Positions 25,406 to 32,702 of a DNA stretch of 50,539 nucleotides are shown here, one piece after another. The stretch is from Abditibacteriota bacterium (lineage in GTDB: Bacteria; Armatimonadota; UBA5829), in NCBI GenBank assembly GCA_017959625.1, contig JAGDAG010000202.1, forward strand, positions 1 to 50,539. Direction: 5' to 3'. The notes under the pieces were generated by a model that was given only the letters and a program-made list of their open reading frames with translations, did no database searches and was not told the origin of the DNA. A program made the position numbers and the translations under genes. How positions within the stretch are numbered: position 1 is the first letter of the stretch; every line of letters begins with the position of its first letter.

Positions 25406-26247
25406 CACAGCACCGCCTCCGCATGCCTTGCGGCATGGCACTGAAAGGTGACGGCTACCGGCAGGGACGCTATGTGGCAGGGGATGCTTTTCACGAACAC
25501 CCCCAGGCAGGTGGTCCTGCCGCCGTAGCCGGCGGGCCCTATGTTCAGGCTGTTCACCTCGCGCAGGATATCCTGTTCCAGCGCCGCATCCTCCGGGACG
25601 GGATTTTCGGAACCCAGCCGCCGCAGAAGGGCTTTTTTGGAACAAAGAGCGGCAGCCTCGATGGTGCCTCCCAGGCCTATGCCCAGTATTATGGGAGGAC
25701 AGGGGTTCGCCCCCGCCGACCGGACGCATTCCTTCACGTGGTCTATAACGCCCTGCCGCCCCGCGGCGGGGGGGAACACCTTTACCGAGCTCATATTTTC
25801 GCTGCCACCGCCCTTGGGCGCCACGGTGATCTTTATATGCTCTCCTTCCGTAAGAGACATATGCACCACGGGGGGAGTGTTGTCGCCGGTGTTCTCTCTG
25901 CAGAGGGGATGCTTTGCCACCGACTTCCGCAGATATCCGTCTCCGTAGCCCCTTCGGACGCCCTCGCAGACGGCGTCCCGGATATCGAAATCCAAAACGG
26001 CCTCCCGGCCTATCTCCAGAAAAACGATGGCAAGCCCGGTATCCTGACAAACGGGGACGCCTTCTTCGGCGGCGATGCGGGCGTTTTCCGCCAGCTCCTC
26101 CAGCACGCAGCGGGCAAGAGACCCTTCGGCCTCCCTCTCCCGGGCTGCGAGGAGGGCGTCATATACGTCCTCCGGCAGACAGGTGCAGGCCTTTATGCAA
26201 AGTGCCGCTACGGTCTCCGTAAAGGCTTCCTTGTCTATATGCCTCAT
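25405..26247 (-). CDS. Fumarate hydratase class I, alpha (N-terminal) subunit
   Basis: 280 residues. Reversible hydration of fumarate to malate using a 4Fe-4S cluster held by three Cys; candidates are the Cys in VPVCQDTGLAIVF, GANPCPPIILGIGLGG and the C-terminal SIPCHIASLPVA. HPLCRENTGDNTPPVVHM and TVAPKGGGSENMSSVKVFPP are family hallmarks. I prefer ATG at 26247 (MRHIDKEAF), which makes an ATGA overlap with the upstream stop; an ATG at 26271 is also in frame and neither has an ideal Shine-Dalgarno. The oxygen-sensitive class I type fits an anaerobic host. Confidence 0.92.
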   Translation of the reverse strand: MRHIDKEAFTETVAALCIKACTCLPEDVYDALLAAREREAEGSLARCVLEELAENARIAAEEGVPVCQDTGLAIVFLEIGREAVLDFDIRDAVCEGVRRGYGDGYLRKSVAKHPLCRENTGDNTPPVVHMSLTEGEHIKITVAPKGGGSENMSSVKVFPPAAGRQGVIDHVKECVRSAGANPCPPIILGIGLGGTIEAAALCSKKALLRRLGSENPVPEDAALEQDILREVNSLNIGPAGYGGRTTCLGVFVKSIPCHIASLPVAVTFQCHAARHAEAVL

Positions 26248-26876
26248 TCCTTGTTCCGGTTCTTTCTCCATTCAAAAAACTGATAGCAGAGGAGAGCCGG
26301 AGGAAGCTCCATGGAATTGCCCAGCTTGTCGAAGACCCTGGAAAGACAGCGTTCGTGAAGCTGGTTTTTGTTGTTTTCATAGTCGAAATGGTCCAGCCCC
26401 TCGTTGATGAAGCCGAAAGCGGTAAGCATAAACTCTGCCTTTGTGGTGTTGAAGCCTCTGTTTTCGCACTTTGCAAAGCCGCGGGTGCATTTTTCTCCCA
26501 CGTTTTCCCAATAGGCGTCGATCTTCCGCTGGGCGGCCCTGGCCTCGGAGGAACTGGTCACGGCCCTTTTGGCGATCTCGGCGATCTCCTTTATCCTTTT
26601 ATACTCTTCCAGGGAAGAACCTTCCACTATCTCCAGGGTGGTCTCCTCGCCGATAGCGTCGGACAGGCAGCGCTCGATAAGGGGCTGCACCGCCGCCGCT
26701 CTCAGATAACCGGCCTTGGGCAGATCCTGGGAGGCAAAGCCCACAATAAAATTACCCGGTTCTTCGTCTATGGGGACTGCCGCTTCCAGGGCAACGAACA
26801 CAGACGGAGACATGACGTTATCCTTGACCGTTTCTATTACGTCGGCCCAGATAGCTTTTGCTTTTTCGTTACTCAT
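26244..26876 (-). CDS. DnaA domain I-like protein with helical C-terminal extension
   Basis: 210 residues from the ATG reading MSNEKAKAIWADVIETVKD, chosen because GGAG lies 7 nt upstream. The first ~85 residues resemble the DnaA N-terminal (interaction) domain: AIWADVIETVKDNVMSPSVF, a strand region VPIDEEPGNFIVGFASQD, then LRAAAVQPLIERCLSDAIGE and TLEIVEG, in the same helix-strand order and length. The remaining ~125 residues are charged and helical, with no AAA+ ATPase or DNA-binding helix-turn-helix. In DnaA, domain I contacts other DnaA molecules, the helicase and regulators. The relation is by pattern only. It overlaps manA by 8 nt and the fumarase alpha gene by 4 nt. Confidence 0.8.
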   Translation of the reverse strand: MSNEKAKAIWADVIETVKDNVMSPSVFVALEAAVPIDEEPGNFIVGFASQDLPKAGYLRAAAVQPLIERCLSDAIGEETTLEIVEGSSLEEYKRIKEIAEIAKRAVTSSSEARAAQRKIDAYWENVGEKCTRGFAKCENRGFNTTKAEFMLTAFGFINEGLDHFDYENNKNQLHERCLSRVFDKLGNSMELPPALLCYQFFEWRKNRNKE

Positions 26877-27816
26877 TGTATTCTCCAGAAACGTCGGCAA
26901 AGGGTGTCACAAGACATCTGCCGCCTTTATTGAATATTTTATACGGATACCCCGCGGGAACGAGACAGGACATACTGTCCGGCAGGGTGATATTCCAGTT
27001 TTCGTCGGGGCCCTTCAGTGAAAGATCTCCGGATACGGCGGTAAGCACATGGTCGTGATCTATGGAAACGATATCCGTTTCCGTTCCCAGAAGCTCCGTC
27101 ACCCAGAAGGCGGGAAACTGCGTGAGATACCGCACGCCCTCTGCCTTCACGTCGTAATGCACGTCAAGCACGGGCTTGTCCTTCCGGCCGGAAGAAGCGG
27201 CCTTTGCCCCCTCCTCCGCGTGCAGCGCCCTGCCCCTGTTGTAATCGAACAGACGGTAGGTTATCTGGCACTGCTCGCTGACCTCAAAGCACACTATGCC
27301 CGGACCCACTGCGTGGATGGTGCCGGTAGGCACGTTGAAATAGTCGCCGGGTTTCAGAGAGCCGTATTTTTTCAGCCGGCTCATCACCTCTTCTTCGCCG
27401 CTGCCCGAAGCGGCAAGAGCGCAGTAGTCTGCGGGCGAGATGCCCCCGGCCACGTCCAGAAACAGATATGCGTCCGGTTGGGCGTCAAGGATATACCACA
27501 TCTCGTCTTTTGTCCTGCCCTCCTCCGTGGGATGCACCTGAACGGAAAGCTTTTCGGCGGAATCGATGATCTTCACCACTATGGGGAGGTCGATGACGCT
27601 GTCCAGACTCTTTCCCGCCAGAGGGCCGTTTTTTATTACGCTTACGGTTTTGAGAGAAGGATCTCCGGGATCGGAAGGCCAGGTGGACATATCCCAGCAT
27701 TCGCCGATATCGCTGGTCATACCGCTGCGCCCCTTATAAAGGGCCGAAACTCTGCCTGCCCCCCATACCCGGGGCACCGCCACGGGCTCCGTGAGCAGAG
27801 GATAATCACATTTCAT
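26869..27816 (-). CDS. manA: Mannose-6-phosphate isomerase, class I
   Basis: Interconverts mannose 6-phosphate and fructose 6-phosphate; zinc cupin enzyme. 315 residues, the short bacterial type. Seen: PRVWGAGRVSALY near the N-terminus, KIIDSAEKLSVQVHPTEE with metal-binding Gln/His, KDEMWYILDA, and the catalytic-region GTIHAVGPGIVCFEVSEQ plus TYRLFDYNR. GGAG precedes the ATG. First gene of a seven-gene operon that ends with the rhamnosidase, linking it to sugar breakdown or GDP-mannose/rhamnose supply. Confidence 0.93.
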   Translation of the reverse strand: MKCDYPLLTEPVAVPRVWGAGRVSALYKGRSGMTSDIGECWDMSTWPSDPGDPSLKTVSVIKNGPLAGKSLDSVIDLPIVVKIIDSAEKLSVQVHPTEEGRTKDEMWYILDAQPDAYLFLDVAGGISPADYCALAASGSGEEEVMSRLKKYGSLKPGDYFNVPTGTIHAVGPGIVCFEVSEQCQITYRLFDYNRGRALHAEEGAKAASSGRKDKPVLDVHYDVKAEGVRYLTQFPAFWVTELLGTETDIVSIDHDHVLTAVSGDLSLKGPDENWNITLPDSMSCLVPAGYPYKIFNKGGRCLVTPFADVSGEYNE

Positions 27817-27849
27817 AAAAAACTCCGGATCTTAATAACATACAATTTT

Positions 27850-27878
27850 ATTATAACTGAATAATTATTATATTTCAA
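27850..27878 (-). promoter_or_regulatory. Promoter of the manA operon
   Basis: -35 TTGAAA (27873-27878), 17-bp spacer, -10 TATAAT (27850-27855), ~34 bp upstream of the manA ATG. Confidence 0.85.
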
Positions 27879-27912
27879 CAAAAAAAACGGCCGCCCCTCC
27901 GCCGGAGCCGAA

Positions 27913-27940
27913 ACAAAAAAAAGCCCCCCGAAGGGGGCTT
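27913..27940 (-). terminator. Intrinsic terminator of the SLH porin gene
   Basis: On the minus strand a AGCCCCC / GGGGGCT stem with a UUCG-like loop is followed by eight T (27914-27921). It separates the porin from the manA promoter. Confidence 0.9.
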
Positions 27941-27953
27941 TGATTCCTGAGAA

Positions 27954-29672
27954 TTAGAAGTTGACAGAAAGCTGACCTGCTACAAGGTGAGTCTTTTCCA
28001 GATCCTCATACTTGAGGTACTGATACATCATCTTGATCTTGGCGTTCTGTCCGACCTTGCGGTTCCAGCCAACGGTGATGGCGTCATCCTTGTAAACGTC
28101 CTTGGCCTGCTCGTATTCCACGAACACGTTGTCCAGAGCGCTCACGTCGTAGCTGATACCTGCCTTCATATACTTCATATCGTCGAAGAATATGGGCATA
28201 TTGTCGTCTTCAGGCTTGTAGTTCTTGTAAGTCCCGTAAACCTTGAAGGCGTCGGTGAAGTTGTAAGCAGCGTCAACGTAGAAGCCCTTGTAGTTGTCGC
28301 CGGCGTAGGTATCGAAGATCTTGTCCTGGATGGCAACGCCGTAGTAACCGGACTCAATGTTCTTGTAGCCGGCAGAAATGTCCAGCTTGTCGTTGGCAAA
28401 GCCCAGTTTGGCATCCCACATAGAAGCCTTGCTATAGCCCTTGTTGGGCTTGTACTGCATCCAGCCGCCGTCCACGTAGAACTGGCCGAAGGGAACGTAA
28501 AGGGTTGCGCCGTAGAATTCGGGCTTGTCAACCATCTTCTTGATCCGCTCGGGAGCAGCCATCTTGGTGTAAACAGCAGTGATGCGGGCATCGCCGAAGT
28601 TGAAGCCAACCTGGCCGCCGAGGTTAACGGAAACCTTTACAGGCTCGCCTTCAACACCGGTGAAGTAAGGCAGCTGCCAATCGTACCAGTCGTAAACAGG
28701 GCGGTTGCCCCAGAACTTTACGTCAACAGCGCCGAAGCTCTTGGCATACTCGTAACCTTCAACGGAGAAGTTTCCGTCATCCAGTCTGTCGATGTCGAAG
28801 TAGGAGCTTTCCTTATATCTCTTGAAGAGATAGTTGTTGATCTGGAAAGGCATGCGGCCGATCCGGATGTCGCCCCACTTCTCATCGGAAGAAACGGCAT
28901 ACATGTAGTAAGGAGTGATGTCGCTCAGGCTGCTGAAAGTCCTCTCGATGGTGTTGTTGTCAACGTTGAAGTTGTTCTTGTTGGCCCAGTCGCCCATCAC
29001 CAGGGTGGTGTAAAGATTGATCTTATCGTTTACTCTGCCCTTGATGTCCAGCTGAACGTCCTTGAAGAAGGACTGCTTTCTCTTGGCAAGATGCCAGATA
29101 TCGTTGTAACCGTCGATATCCATTGCGGGCTCGTCGCCGGAGATGACGTCTTTGACCATGAAGTTGGCGGCGCCGGTGATCTTTACGCGGGCCTGCTCAT
29201 CTTCCAGAGCGGCAACGCGGCTCTTCAGAGCGGCAACGTCGGCCTTCAGTACGTTTACGTCAACACCCAGAGCGGCCAGTTCGGAAGCGAACTCGTCGGC
29301 CAGAGCCTGGATCTTGTTCAGAGCGTCGGCAGTGGCAAGACCGGAAAGATCGGCCTCGGTGCCGGGCTTGTAGTCGTCCTTGAGCATATACTTGTCAAGG
29401 TCGGACTTTCTTGCGAAACCGCTTACGTCGGTCCCGTCCTCACCCAGGAAGGGGAGCAGACGGCAGAGAACCACCGCGAATTCGTAGCGGGTCATAGTTC
29501 TCTTTCCCTTGAACTCGCCGTCGGGATAACCGATCACGAGCCCCAGAGACTCGAGTTCGCTTACGGCATCATATGCCCAATGATCACGGGGAACATCGGA
29601 GAAGGTGCTCTGTGCGAACATAGGAGCAGCCAGCGCGAATACGATGGCTATTACCATAATTAACTTTTTCAT
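27954..29672 (-). CDS. SLH-domain outer-membrane porin-like protein
   Basis: 572 residues from an ATG with AGAGG upstream. Signal peptide MKKLIMVIAIVFALAAPMFA (cut near residue 20); one SLH domain at ~23-75 (FSDVPRDHWAYDAVSELESLG, IGYPDGEFKGKRTMTRYEFA); a polar linker; a heptad-rich coiled coil at ~115-165 (LNKIQALADEFASEL, LKADVAALKSRVAALE); then ~400 residues of alternating aromatic/polar beta strands ending in LSVNF. This is the OmpM/SlpA/OprB-like design in which SLH binds pyruvylated wall polymer and the barrel sits in the outer membrane. The frame is open upstream into the leader but that part has no signal-peptide logic. Own promoter and terminator; probably very highly expressed. Confidence 0.92.
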   Translation of the reverse strand: MKKLIMVIAIVFALAAPMFAQSTFSDVPRDHWAYDAVSELESLGLVIGYPDGEFKGKRTMTRYEFAVVLCRLLPFLGEDGTDVSGFARKSDLDKYMLKDDYKPGTEADLSGLATADALNKIQALADEFASELAALGVDVNVLKADVAALKSRVAALEDEQARVKITGAANFMVKDVISGDEPAMDIDGYNDIWHLAKRKQSFFKDVQLDIKGRVNDKINLYTTLVMGDWANKNNFNVDNNTIERTFSSLSDITPYYMYAVSSDEKWGDIRIGRMPFQINNYLFKRYKESSYFDIDRLDDGNFSVEGYEYAKSFGAVDVKFWGNRPVYDWYDWQLPYFTGVEGEPVKVSVNLGGQVGFNFGDARITAVYTKMAAPERIKKMVDKPEFYGATLYVPFGQFYVDGGWMQYKPNKGYSKASMWDAKLGFANDKLDISAGYKNIESGYYGVAIQDKIFDTYAGDNYKGFYVDAAYNFTDAFKVYGTYKNYKPEDDNMPIFFDDMKYMKAGISYDVSALDNVFVEYEQAKDVYKDDAITVGWNRKVGQNAKIKMMYQYLKYEDLEKTHLVAGQLSVNF

Positions 29673-29853
29673 TTTTATCCTCTTGAGATTTTGCACTTTG
29701 TTTCCAAGAGAACGCAGTATCCTTGTTCCCTGCAGTTCCCGTCCGGAAACAGTTGTGTTTTGTTTTGGATTTTCGGCTTGACCCTGGGCACTCACAGCAT
29801 ACTCAAGAATAATATCACCCCCTTCTCGGCTGCGCCTTTGTTGAGGTCAATCC
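29673..29853 (-). other. Long 5' untranslated leader of the SLH porin gene
   Basis: About 180 nt lie between the predicted start of transcription and the ATG. I see no known riboswitch core or strong hairpin with a U tract in it. It may control stability or translation of an abundant message. Confidence 0.5.
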
Positions 29854-29859
29854 ATTATG

Positions 29860-29888
29860 ATTATAAAACAAAACGGCCGGTATGTCAA
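29860..29888 (-). promoter_or_regulatory. Promoter of the SLH porin gene
   Basis: Perfect TTGACA (29883-29888), 17-bp spacer, perfect TATAAT (29860-29865). It abuts the AT-rich side of the candidate origin. Confidence 0.92.
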
Positions 29889-30031
29889 CTTTTTTTGAAA
29901 AAAAAGCGTTTTTTTTCTTTTCCACAGGCTCCTGCGAGGGATTTCACAAGGTTTTCCACAATATCAACAGCCTGCCGCAGCTTTTCCACAACTGTGAATA
30001 ACCCTGTGGATAACTCCCGCATTTTTCCACC
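29888..30031. other. Candidate chromosomal replication origin: DnaA-box cluster beside an AT-rich tract
   Basis: Non-coding. A T/A-only stretch (29888-29921, broken by few G/C) is followed by DnaA-box-like 9-mers: TTTTCCACA at 29918-29926, 29952-29960 and 29982-29990 (plus strand), TTATTCACA at 29993-30001 (minus), the perfect TTATCCACA at 30005-30013 (minus), and TTTTCCACC at 30023-30031 (plus). Six sites in 114 bp next to a potential unwinding element is the layout of a bacterial oriC. parA/parB and two parS-like sites lie 14-18 kb away. No dnaA, dnaN, gidA or rnpA is adjacent, so a DnaA-regulated promoter region for hrcA is the alternative. Confidence 0.65.
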
Positions 30032-30111
30032 GGCCTTAATGAAAACCCGCCGTTTTGCCTTCGGGGACCTGTTAAAACCGCGGCCCGGGGCGCCCGGTTT
30101 TTTTCCGCTTC

Positions 30112-30141
30112 TTGACAACAAAAAAACTTTTACTGTAAAAT
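30112..30141 (+). promoter_or_regulatory. Promoter of hrcA
   Basis: TTGACA (30112-30117), 18-bp spacer, TAAAAT (30136-30141). I see no CIRCE inverted repeat (TTAGCACTC-N9-GAGTGCTAA) here. Confidence 0.75.
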
Positions 30142-30177
30142 AAAACTGTTCATGTTGAATTGTTCGGGTACGGAAAA

Positions 30178-31191
30178 GTGAGCATTCTGTTAAAGGAAAG
30201 AAAAGCAAAAATACTTCAGCTGCTGGTCCAGGACTACATAGAGAACTGCGAGCCGGTAGGCAGCAAACGGATCGCGGAAAACTACGGCATAGAGGTCCGT
30301 TCCGCCACCATAAGGAACGAGATGGCCGAGCTTTCGGAAATGGGTCTCCTCACCCAGCCCCACAGGTCCGCCGGACGGATACCCTCCGAGCTGGGCTACA
30401 GGGTGTTCGTGGATTCCCTTATGGAACGCTGCAGCATGCCCTCCGAAGCCTCCCGCATCATAACCCGGGCCCTCAGGCAGAAAAACGAGATCGAGATGCT
30501 GGTCTCCGCCGCCTGCCGGGTGCTTTCGGAGCTGTGCGGCTACGCCGCCGCCGCCTGCTATCCCAGCATGAAAAACAGCTATATCAACTACATCTCCCTC
30601 GCGAGATACGGAGCAAAAAGGCTGCTCCTGGTGGCGGGCACCTCCGATTCCCTCATAATCCACAGGCTTTTGAACACGGAAAAGCCCCTTTTTTCCATGG
30701 ATTCCGCCATAAACTTTCTCACTTCGGTCTACAGGGGCAGGCTCGTTTCGGACATAGTTCAGATGTCCCCCGCCGAGGGCATGTTCGCTCCGGTCTCCGC
30801 CGAATTTCTGGAAGCGGTGAAAAGCGAGGGCAGAGACAAGAGAGACAGAAAATTTTATTACGAAGGCATAGGCAGGCTCCTCAGGCTCCCGGAATTCCGC
30901 AGCGTGGAGAACCTGGAAGCCCTGATAAACGTGCTGGAAAACGACTCCCTCATGGAAAAGATCACCGGCTTTGCCGAAAGCGCAGAGCCCGCGGTGCGCA
31001 TAGGCTCCGAAACGGGGATCCCCGCCCTTTCCGGATATTCCGTGGTCTCGGCGGGATACCGCCTTTCCGACAAGCCGGCGGGAGGCATAGCCGTCATCGG
31101 CCCCACCAGGATGGATTATTCCCGGTCCATAGCCGCCGCCGACCTTGTGAGGGAACAGCTGGAAATAATGCTCAACAGCATTCTGAAATAA
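30178..31191 (+). CDS. hrcA: Heat-inducible transcription repressor HrcA
   Basis: 337 residues from the GTG at 30178 (VSILLKERKAKILQLLVQDYI); a TTG six codons earlier is possible. N-terminal winged helix: PVGSKRIAENYGIEVRSATIRNEMAELSEMGLLTQPHRSAGRIPSELGYRVFVD, split here by the conserved SAGRIPS turn. A GAF-like middle and an inserted dimerisation region follow, with the family's C-terminal GGIAVIGPTRMDYSRSIAA. HrcA normally binds CIRCE sites upstream of groE and dnaK operons and is stabilised by GroEL. Here it is followed not by grpE-dnaK-dnaJ but, 13 nt on, by a sugar isomerase-like gene. Confidence 0.93.
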   Translation: MSILLKERKAKILQLLVQDYIENCEPVGSKRIAENYGIEVRSATIRNEMAELSEMGLLTQPHRSAGRIPSELGYRVFVDSLMERCSMPSEASRIITRALRQKNEIEMLVSAACRVLSELCGYAAAACYPSMKNSYINYISLARYGAKRLLLVAGTSDSLIIHRLLNTEKPLFSMDSAINFLTSVYRGRLVSDIVQMSPAEGMFAPVSAEFLEAVKSEGRDKRDRKFYYEGIGRLLRLPEFRSVENLEALINVLENDSLMEKITGFAESAEPAVRIGSETGIPALSGYSVVSAGYRLSDKPAGGIAVIGPTRMDYSRSIAAADLVREQLEIMLNSILK

Positions 31192-31204
31192 AAAGGAAAA
31201 AACA

Positions 31205-32059
31205 ATGTATATGACAGGTTTTGCCGACGAGGCAGCAAACAGCATAGAGGGCCAGATAAAGGCCACAAAGGAGCTCGGCTGGAAATACATAGAAGCCAGA
31301 TCCGTAAACGGGGCAAACATCCACGATATATCCGACGAAGACTTTGACGCGGTCTGCGGGAAGCTGGAGGAAGCGGGGATAAAGATCAACTGCTTCGGTT
31401 CGGCCATCGCCAACTGGGGCAAGGACATACGCAAGCCCTTTGACGCGGATCTTGAGCAGATAAACAGGGCGATACCCCGCATGAAGAGGCTGGGAACGTC
31501 TCTTATAAGGATCATGAGCTACGCCGTGATCCCCGACAGCGAGGAACAATACAGCAAAGAACGCTTCCGCAGGCTGAGGGAGATGCAGCGTATGTTTTCC
31601 TCGGAAGGCATCACCATGGTGCACGAGAACTGCATGAACTACGGCGGCATCAGCTATAAACATACTCTGGAGCTGGTGGAAAACGTTCCCGGGCTGAAGC
31701 TGGTCTTCGACACCGGCAACCCCGTTCAGACAAAGGATTTCTTCCGCCCCGGAAAGATGCAGTCCTCTTACGAATTCTATTCCAACGTAAAAGAGCATAT
31801 CGCATATATCCACATAAAAGACGGCGTGATGAAAGACGGCAAAACTGTCTGGACCTTTCCCGGAGAGGGCGAAGGCGACGTGAAAAAGATCCTTGCCGAC
31901 CTTCTTGCTTCCGGCTATGACGGAGGCATCTCCATAGAGCCCCATATAGACGTGGTCTATCACCGGCAGGGGGACAAAAAGCCCGAAGACGCCCTGAGGT
32001 ATGAAAACTACGTGAAATACGGCAGGATGACCGAAGAGATCATAAAGTCCCTGAAATAA
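31205..32059 (+). CDS. Sugar phosphate isomerase/epimerase-like protein (xylose isomerase-like TIM barrel)
   Basis: 284 residues; AP-endonuclease-2/xylose isomerase-like barrel. Strands and metal-site motifs: TGFADEAANSIEGQIKATKELG, EARSVNGANIHDIS, ITMVHENCMNYGG (Glu/His/Asn ligands), LKLVFDTGNPVQTKDF, AYIHIKDGVM and GISIEPHID. Families of this kind include inosose dehydratase, tagatose epimerases and hydroxypyruvate isomerase; substrate cannot be assigned. AAGGAAAA precedes the ATG; co-transcribed with hrcA. Confidence 0.88.
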   Translation: MYMTGFADEAANSIEGQIKATKELGWKYIEARSVNGANIHDISDEDFDAVCGKLEEAGIKINCFGSAIANWGKDIRKPFDADLEQINRAIPRMKRLGTSLIRIMSYAVIPDSEEQYSKERFRRLREMQRMFSSEGITMVHENCMNYGGISYKHTLELVENVPGLKLVFDTGNPVQTKDFFRPGKMQSSYEFYSNVKEHIAYIHIKDGVMKDGKTVWTFPGEGEGDVKKILADLLASGYDGGISIEPHIDVVYHRQGDKKPEDALRYENYVKYGRMTEEIIKSLK

Positions 32060-32078
32060 AGCCGCCCCGTAAAAGAAC

Positions 32079-32115
32079 AAAAGCCTGTATGCCCCGGAAA
32101 GGCATACAGGCTTTT
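32079..32115. terminator. Bidirectional intrinsic terminator
   Basis: A 15-bp perfect stem AAAAGCCTGTATGCC (32079-32093) with its complement (32101-32115) and a 7-nt loop; U tracts are built into the stem ends on both strands. Lies between the convergent isomerase and lipoprotein genes. Confidence 0.88.
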
Positions 32116-32127
32116 AAAGTCCTATGG

Positions 32128-32643
32128 TTATTTTTCGGTCTTTTCGCAGGTGGGTCCGGTCTTGTCAGCCGCGATCTTTTCGGGCAGCTTTTCGTCTCCC
32201 GCCTTCATGGTGCGCCAGAACTCTCTGAAATACTGGGTGTCCGTAGTCACGGTGCGCTCGGTGTAGGGATCCTTCTCCGTCATGTTTATCCACAGTTCGT
32301 CGTTCTTTTTTAAAGTGAAAAAGCCGTAGATGCCGGTGACGTATTTGCCGTCTTCGTATTCCTTCTTGGCATTCATGAACTTCCCGTTGTTGTACACGTT
32401 CCCGTAAAGCTTGGCCGTGCGGTAATAGTAGCCGTCGGCGCCCAGGCTGTAGTAGCCTATGCCGAAATACCCGTCCTGTTCAACGAACAGATATTCCTTG
32501 TATTCGTAATCAAGACTGGTATAAATATATTCGCCTTCGTATTTGCTGTGATCGTCCCAGTAGTCACTCGAAGACGAACCGCAGCCGGAAAACAGCGCCG
32601 CAGCCATTATGAGCAGAACGGCAAAAAATAAACCTTTTTTCAT
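32128..32643 (-). CDS. Small tyrosine-rich lipoprotein of unknown function
   Basis: 171 residues. Start at the ATG with GGAGG 6 nt upstream (MKKGLFFAVLLIMAAALFSGC). The lipobox LFSGC puts the lipidated Cys near residue 21, followed by a Ser-rich spacer. The mature part is rich in Tyr and Gly with repeated GYYS/GYYY patterns, suggesting beta structure. No family recognised. Own promoter. Confidence 0.85.
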   Translation of the reverse strand: MKKGLFFAVLLIMAAALFSGCGSSSSDYWDDHSKYEGEYIYTSLDYEYKEYLFVEQDGYFGIGYYSLGADGYYYRTAKLYGNVYNNGKFMNAKKEYEDGKYVTGIYGFFTLKKNDELWINMTEKDPYTERTVTTDTQYFREFWRTMKAGDEKLPEKIAADKTGPTCEKTEK

Positions 32644-32673
32644 TTTTTCCTCCAAAACGGTTCTTCATTATCC

Positions 32674-32702
32674 ATTATAGCATATAATACGGTATTTTTC
32701 TA
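32674..32702 (-). promoter_or_regulatory. Promoter of the tyrosine-rich lipoprotein gene
   Basis: Extended -10 TGCTATAAT (TATAAT at 32674-32679) with a 4/6 -35 TAGAAA (32697-32702) at 17 bp; it begins at the very end of the nucleoside hydrolase gene. Confidence 0.7.

Noticed and set aside
27987..29663. Open frame of 558 codons opposite the SLH porin
   Set aside because: Valine-rich translation that mirrors the porin's codons; no start signal or family feature.
30152..30181. Nine-codon leader peptide overlapping the hrcA GTG
   Set aside because: An ATG frame ends in TGA overlapping GTG, but it has no ribosome site and no regulatory codon run; likely chance.
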